Assembly (NCBI GenBank): GCA_900545875.1
Contig: URAQ01000095.1
Location: forward strand, 1-6,553
Direction of reading: 5' to 3'
DNA length: 6,553 bases
DNA from: an uncultured Collinsella sp.
Lineage (GTDB): Bacteria > Actinomycetota > Coriobacteriia > Coriobacteriales > Coriobacteriaceae
Position 1 is the first letter of the stretch; each line of letters starts with the position of its first letter. Both the position numbers and the translations under genes were made by a program. This document shows, one piece after another, positions 4,702 through 6,553 of the stretch. The notes beneath the pieces were generated by a model that saw nothing but the letters and a program-made list of their open reading frames with translations, was not told the origin of the DNA and did not search any database.

Positions 4702-6396
4702 ATGGCAACTGTTGCCGCACCTATCGATGCTACGTCGACTGCCGCTTGGAAGGCACTCGAGGCTCATCAGGAGAAGCTCGAGGCCGAAGGTATCGACCTC
4801 AAGGCCTGGTTCGCTGCTGACGCCGAGCGCGTGAACAAGCTGAGCTTTGACGCCGGTGACCTGCACTTCGATCTGTCGAAGAACCTGGTGACCGATGAGA
4901 CCGTCAAGCTGCTGTGCGATCTTGCCCGCGAGGTGAAGCTCGAGGAGCGCCGCGACGCCATGTTCTCCGGCGAGCACATCAACACCACCGAGGACCGCGC
5001 TGTCCTGCACACCGCGCTGCGCCGCCCGGCAAGCGAGAAGGGCCAGCTCATCGTTGACGGCCAGGATGTCGTCGCCGACGTGCATGAGGTCCTCGATCGC
5101 ATGTATGCCTTCGCCGAGCGCGTGCGCTCCGGTGAGTGGAAGGGCGTTACCGGCAAGAAGATCGAGCACCTGGTGTCTATCGGCATCGGCGGCTCCGATT
5201 TGGGCCCGGTCATGGCCTACGAGGCCCTGCGTCCCTATGCCGACGCCGGTATCGACTGCCGCTATATCTCCAACATCGACCCCAACGATCAGGCAGAGAA
5301 GCTCAAGGGCCTCGATCCTGAGACCACGCTCGTGATTATCGTCTCCAAGACCTTCACCACGCTCGAGACCCTCACCAACGCTCGCGAGGTCAAGACCTGG
5401 ATGCTCGAGCAGCTCAAGGCACAGGGCGCCATCGACGGTTCCGATGAGCAGAACGCCGCGGCCGTGGCCAAGCACTTCGTCGCCGTTTCCACCGCACTCG
5501 AGAAGGTCGAGGCCTTCGGTATTGACCCCGCCAACGCCTTCGGCTTCTGGAACTGGGTCGGCGGCCGCTACTCCGTCGACTCCGCCGTGGGCCTGTCGCT
5601 GATCGTCGTGCTCGGCCCCGAGCGCTTCCAGCAGTTCCTCGAGGGCTTCCATGCTATCGATGAGTACTTCTGCAATACCCCGCTCGAGAACAATGCCGTC
5701 GCGCTGATGGGCCTGCTCAACGTCTGGTACGTCAACTTCTTCGGTTCCAAGAGCCATGCCGTGCTTCCGTACTGCCAGTACCTGCACCGTTTCCCGGCCT
5801 ACCTGCAGCAGCTCACCATGGAGTCCAACGGCAAGCATGTCCGCTGGGACGGCAGCGCCGTGACCTCCGACACCGGTGAGATCTTCTGGGGCGAGCCCGG
5901 CACCAACGGTCAGCACGCCTTCTACCAGCTGCTGCACCAGGGCACCGTGGTGGTCCCGGCCGACTTTATCGCTTTCGCCAACACTGCCAACCCCGCAACC
6001 GACAGCGGCCAGGATGTCCACGAGCTGTTCCTGGGCAACTTCCTGGCCCAGACCAAGGCACTCGCCTTTGGTAAGACGGCCGATGAGGTGCGCGCCGAGG
6101 GCACGCCCGAGCAGATCGTCCCGGCCCGCTGCTTTGAGGGCAACCGTCCGACGACCTCGATCTTCGGCGACACGTTGACCCCGTTCGCGCTCGGCGAGCT
6201 CATCGCCCTGTACGAGCACATTACGTTTGTCGAGGGCACGGTCTGGGGCATCGACTCCTACGACCAGTGGGGCGTCGAGCTGGGCAAGCAGCTTGCCAAG
6301 CAGATTACCCCGGCCTTCCACGACGACGCCGCCAAGGCCGAGCAGGACGCTTCGACCCAGGCGCTCATCGAGTTCTACCGCGCGCATCGCAAGTAG
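4702..6396 (+). CDS. pgi: Glucose-6-phosphate isomerase
   Basis: A complete 564-residue cytoplasmic enzyme interconverting glucose 6-phosphate and fructose 6-phosphate in glycolysis and gluconeogenesis; the length is normal for the bacterial/eukaryotic long form. Visible: GIGGSDLGP (161-169); the sugar-phosphate loop SKTFTT (215-220); the first family signature around [10 protein letters not shown] (286-295) with R289; MESNGK with the catalytic base E374; GTNGQHAF with the ring-opening H405; and the second signature [11 protein letters not shown] ending in K529. All expected active-site residues are present. The start is ATG 4702, with AGGAGG five bases upstream; in-frame GTG 4675 is further up, inside the leader hairpin. 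Codon use is strongly biased to G or C endings, as in highly expressed genes. It is a single-gene unit closed by the terminator at 6430-6467. Confidence 0.98.
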   Translation: MATVAAPIDATSTAAWKALEAHQEKLEAEGIDLKAWFAADAERVNKLSFDAGDLHFDLSKNLVTDETVKLLCDLAREVKLEERRDAMFSGEHINTTEDRAVLHTALRRPASEKGQLIVDGQDVVADVHEVLDRMYAFAERVRSGEWKGVTGKKIEHLVSIGIGGSDLGPVMAYEALRPYADAGIDCRYISNIDPNDQAEKLKGLDPETTLVIIVSKTFTTLETLTNAREVKTWMLEQLKAQGAIDGSDEQNAAAVAKHFVAVSTALEKVEAFGIDPANAFGFWNWVGGRYSVDSAVGLSLIVVLGPERFQQFLEGFHAIDEYFCNTPLENNAVALMGLLNVWYVNFFGSKSHAVLPYCQYLHRFPAYLQQLTMESNGKHVRWDGSAVTSDTGEIFWGEPGTNGQHAFYQLLHQGTVVVPADFIAFANTANPATDSGQDVHELFLGNFLAQTKALAFGKTADEVRAEGTPEQIVPARCFEGNRPTTSIFGDTLTPFALGELIALYEHITFVEGTVWGIDSYDQWGVELGKQLAKQITPAFHDDAAKAEQDASTQALIEFYRAHRK

Positions 6397-6429
6397 TCGC
6401 TGCTGTTAACGCATCGCGCCTTATAGTCA

Positions 6430-6467
6430 GGGGCCCGTATCCTATCGGATGCGGGCCCCTTTGCTTT
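6430..6467 (+). terminator. Intrinsic terminator of pgi
   Basis: GGGGCCCGTATCC (6430-6442), loop TATC and GGATGCGGGCCCC (6447-6459) make a 13-bp stem with a single G-T wobble, followed by TTTGCTTT (6460-6467). It lies 33 bases after the pgi stop codon. No A-run precedes it, so it should act only on the plus strand. Confidence 0.93.
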
Positions 6468-6553
6468 GCCGTGGTCCCGGGGCGCACGGCCTTTGTGGAA
6501 CATCGCCGGGGCGCCGCGCGCTGCGAGAACCCTGCGCCTAGATCTCGGCCTCC

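Noticed and set aside
4636..6387. A 583-codon open frame antisense to almost all of pgi
   Set aside because: Its Leu/Val/Gly/Ala/Asp-rich translation shows no recognisable domain. Long antisense frames are expected opposite GC-rich, strongly codon-biased genes, and pgi on the plus strand is unambiguous.
6468..6490. GCCGTG and CACGGC inverted arms around a CCCGGG core after the pgi terminator
   Set aside because: Six-bp arms in very GC-rich DNA with no good T-run on either strand; could be chance.
6538..6552. Possible C-terminal end (E-A-E-I-stop) of a minus-strand gene entering from the right
   Set aside because: Only four codons and a stop are visible, far too little to support a gene.

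Overview
The window looks like chromosomal DNA from a high-GC anaerobic actinobacterium of the Coriobacteriia, probably Collinsella-like. This is an inference from the mix of genes: a short Clostridium-type flavodoxin, a DUF3793 protein and a YolD/Y-family polymerase pair of the kind common in gut Firmicutes, all in GC-rich, strongly codon-biased DNA. No ribosomal or other marker gene fixes the genus.

Layout. (1) 71-1241, minus strand: a probable two-gene operon, a DUF3793 protein then a short-chain flavodoxin, with a good promoter at 1281-1308. (2) 1242-1419: a divergent intergenic region. Its right half holds a G/C-tract palindrome of the CsoR/RcnR type just before a plus-strand gene (1420-1803) for a small membrane-anchored protein with a heavy-metal-associated (HMA) domain. 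(3) 1830-3753, minus strand: a Y-family (UmuC/UvrX-type) translesion DNA polymerase overlapping by 8 bases a YolD-like gene. A near-consensus promoter (TTGACG, 17 bases, TATTAT) is followed by two LexA-like boxes, so the pair reads as an SOS-induced mutagenic repair cassette. A perfect 13-bp hairpin plus T-run lies inside the YolD-like gene but points along the plus strand; it probably terminates the convergent HMA transcript. (4) 3927-4502, plus strand: a 191-residue protein resembling only the N-terminal nucleotide-binding part of iron-containing alcohol dehydrogenases. (5) 4702-6396, plus strand: complete glucose-6-phosphate isomerase (pgi), with a stable hairpin in its leader and a strong intrinsic terminator after it.

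The genes do not form one pathway. They are four or five independent transcription units: electron transfer, probable copper handling, SOS mutagenesis, an orphan dehydrogenase-like domain and central glycolysis. I see no CRISPR array, tRNA, rRNA, insertion sequence or phage structural gene, and no clearly new multi-gene system. The best leads are the terminator buried in the opposite-strand coding sequence, the metal-responsive TM-HMA gene, the doubled LexA boxes, and the half-sized dehydrogenase-like protein.
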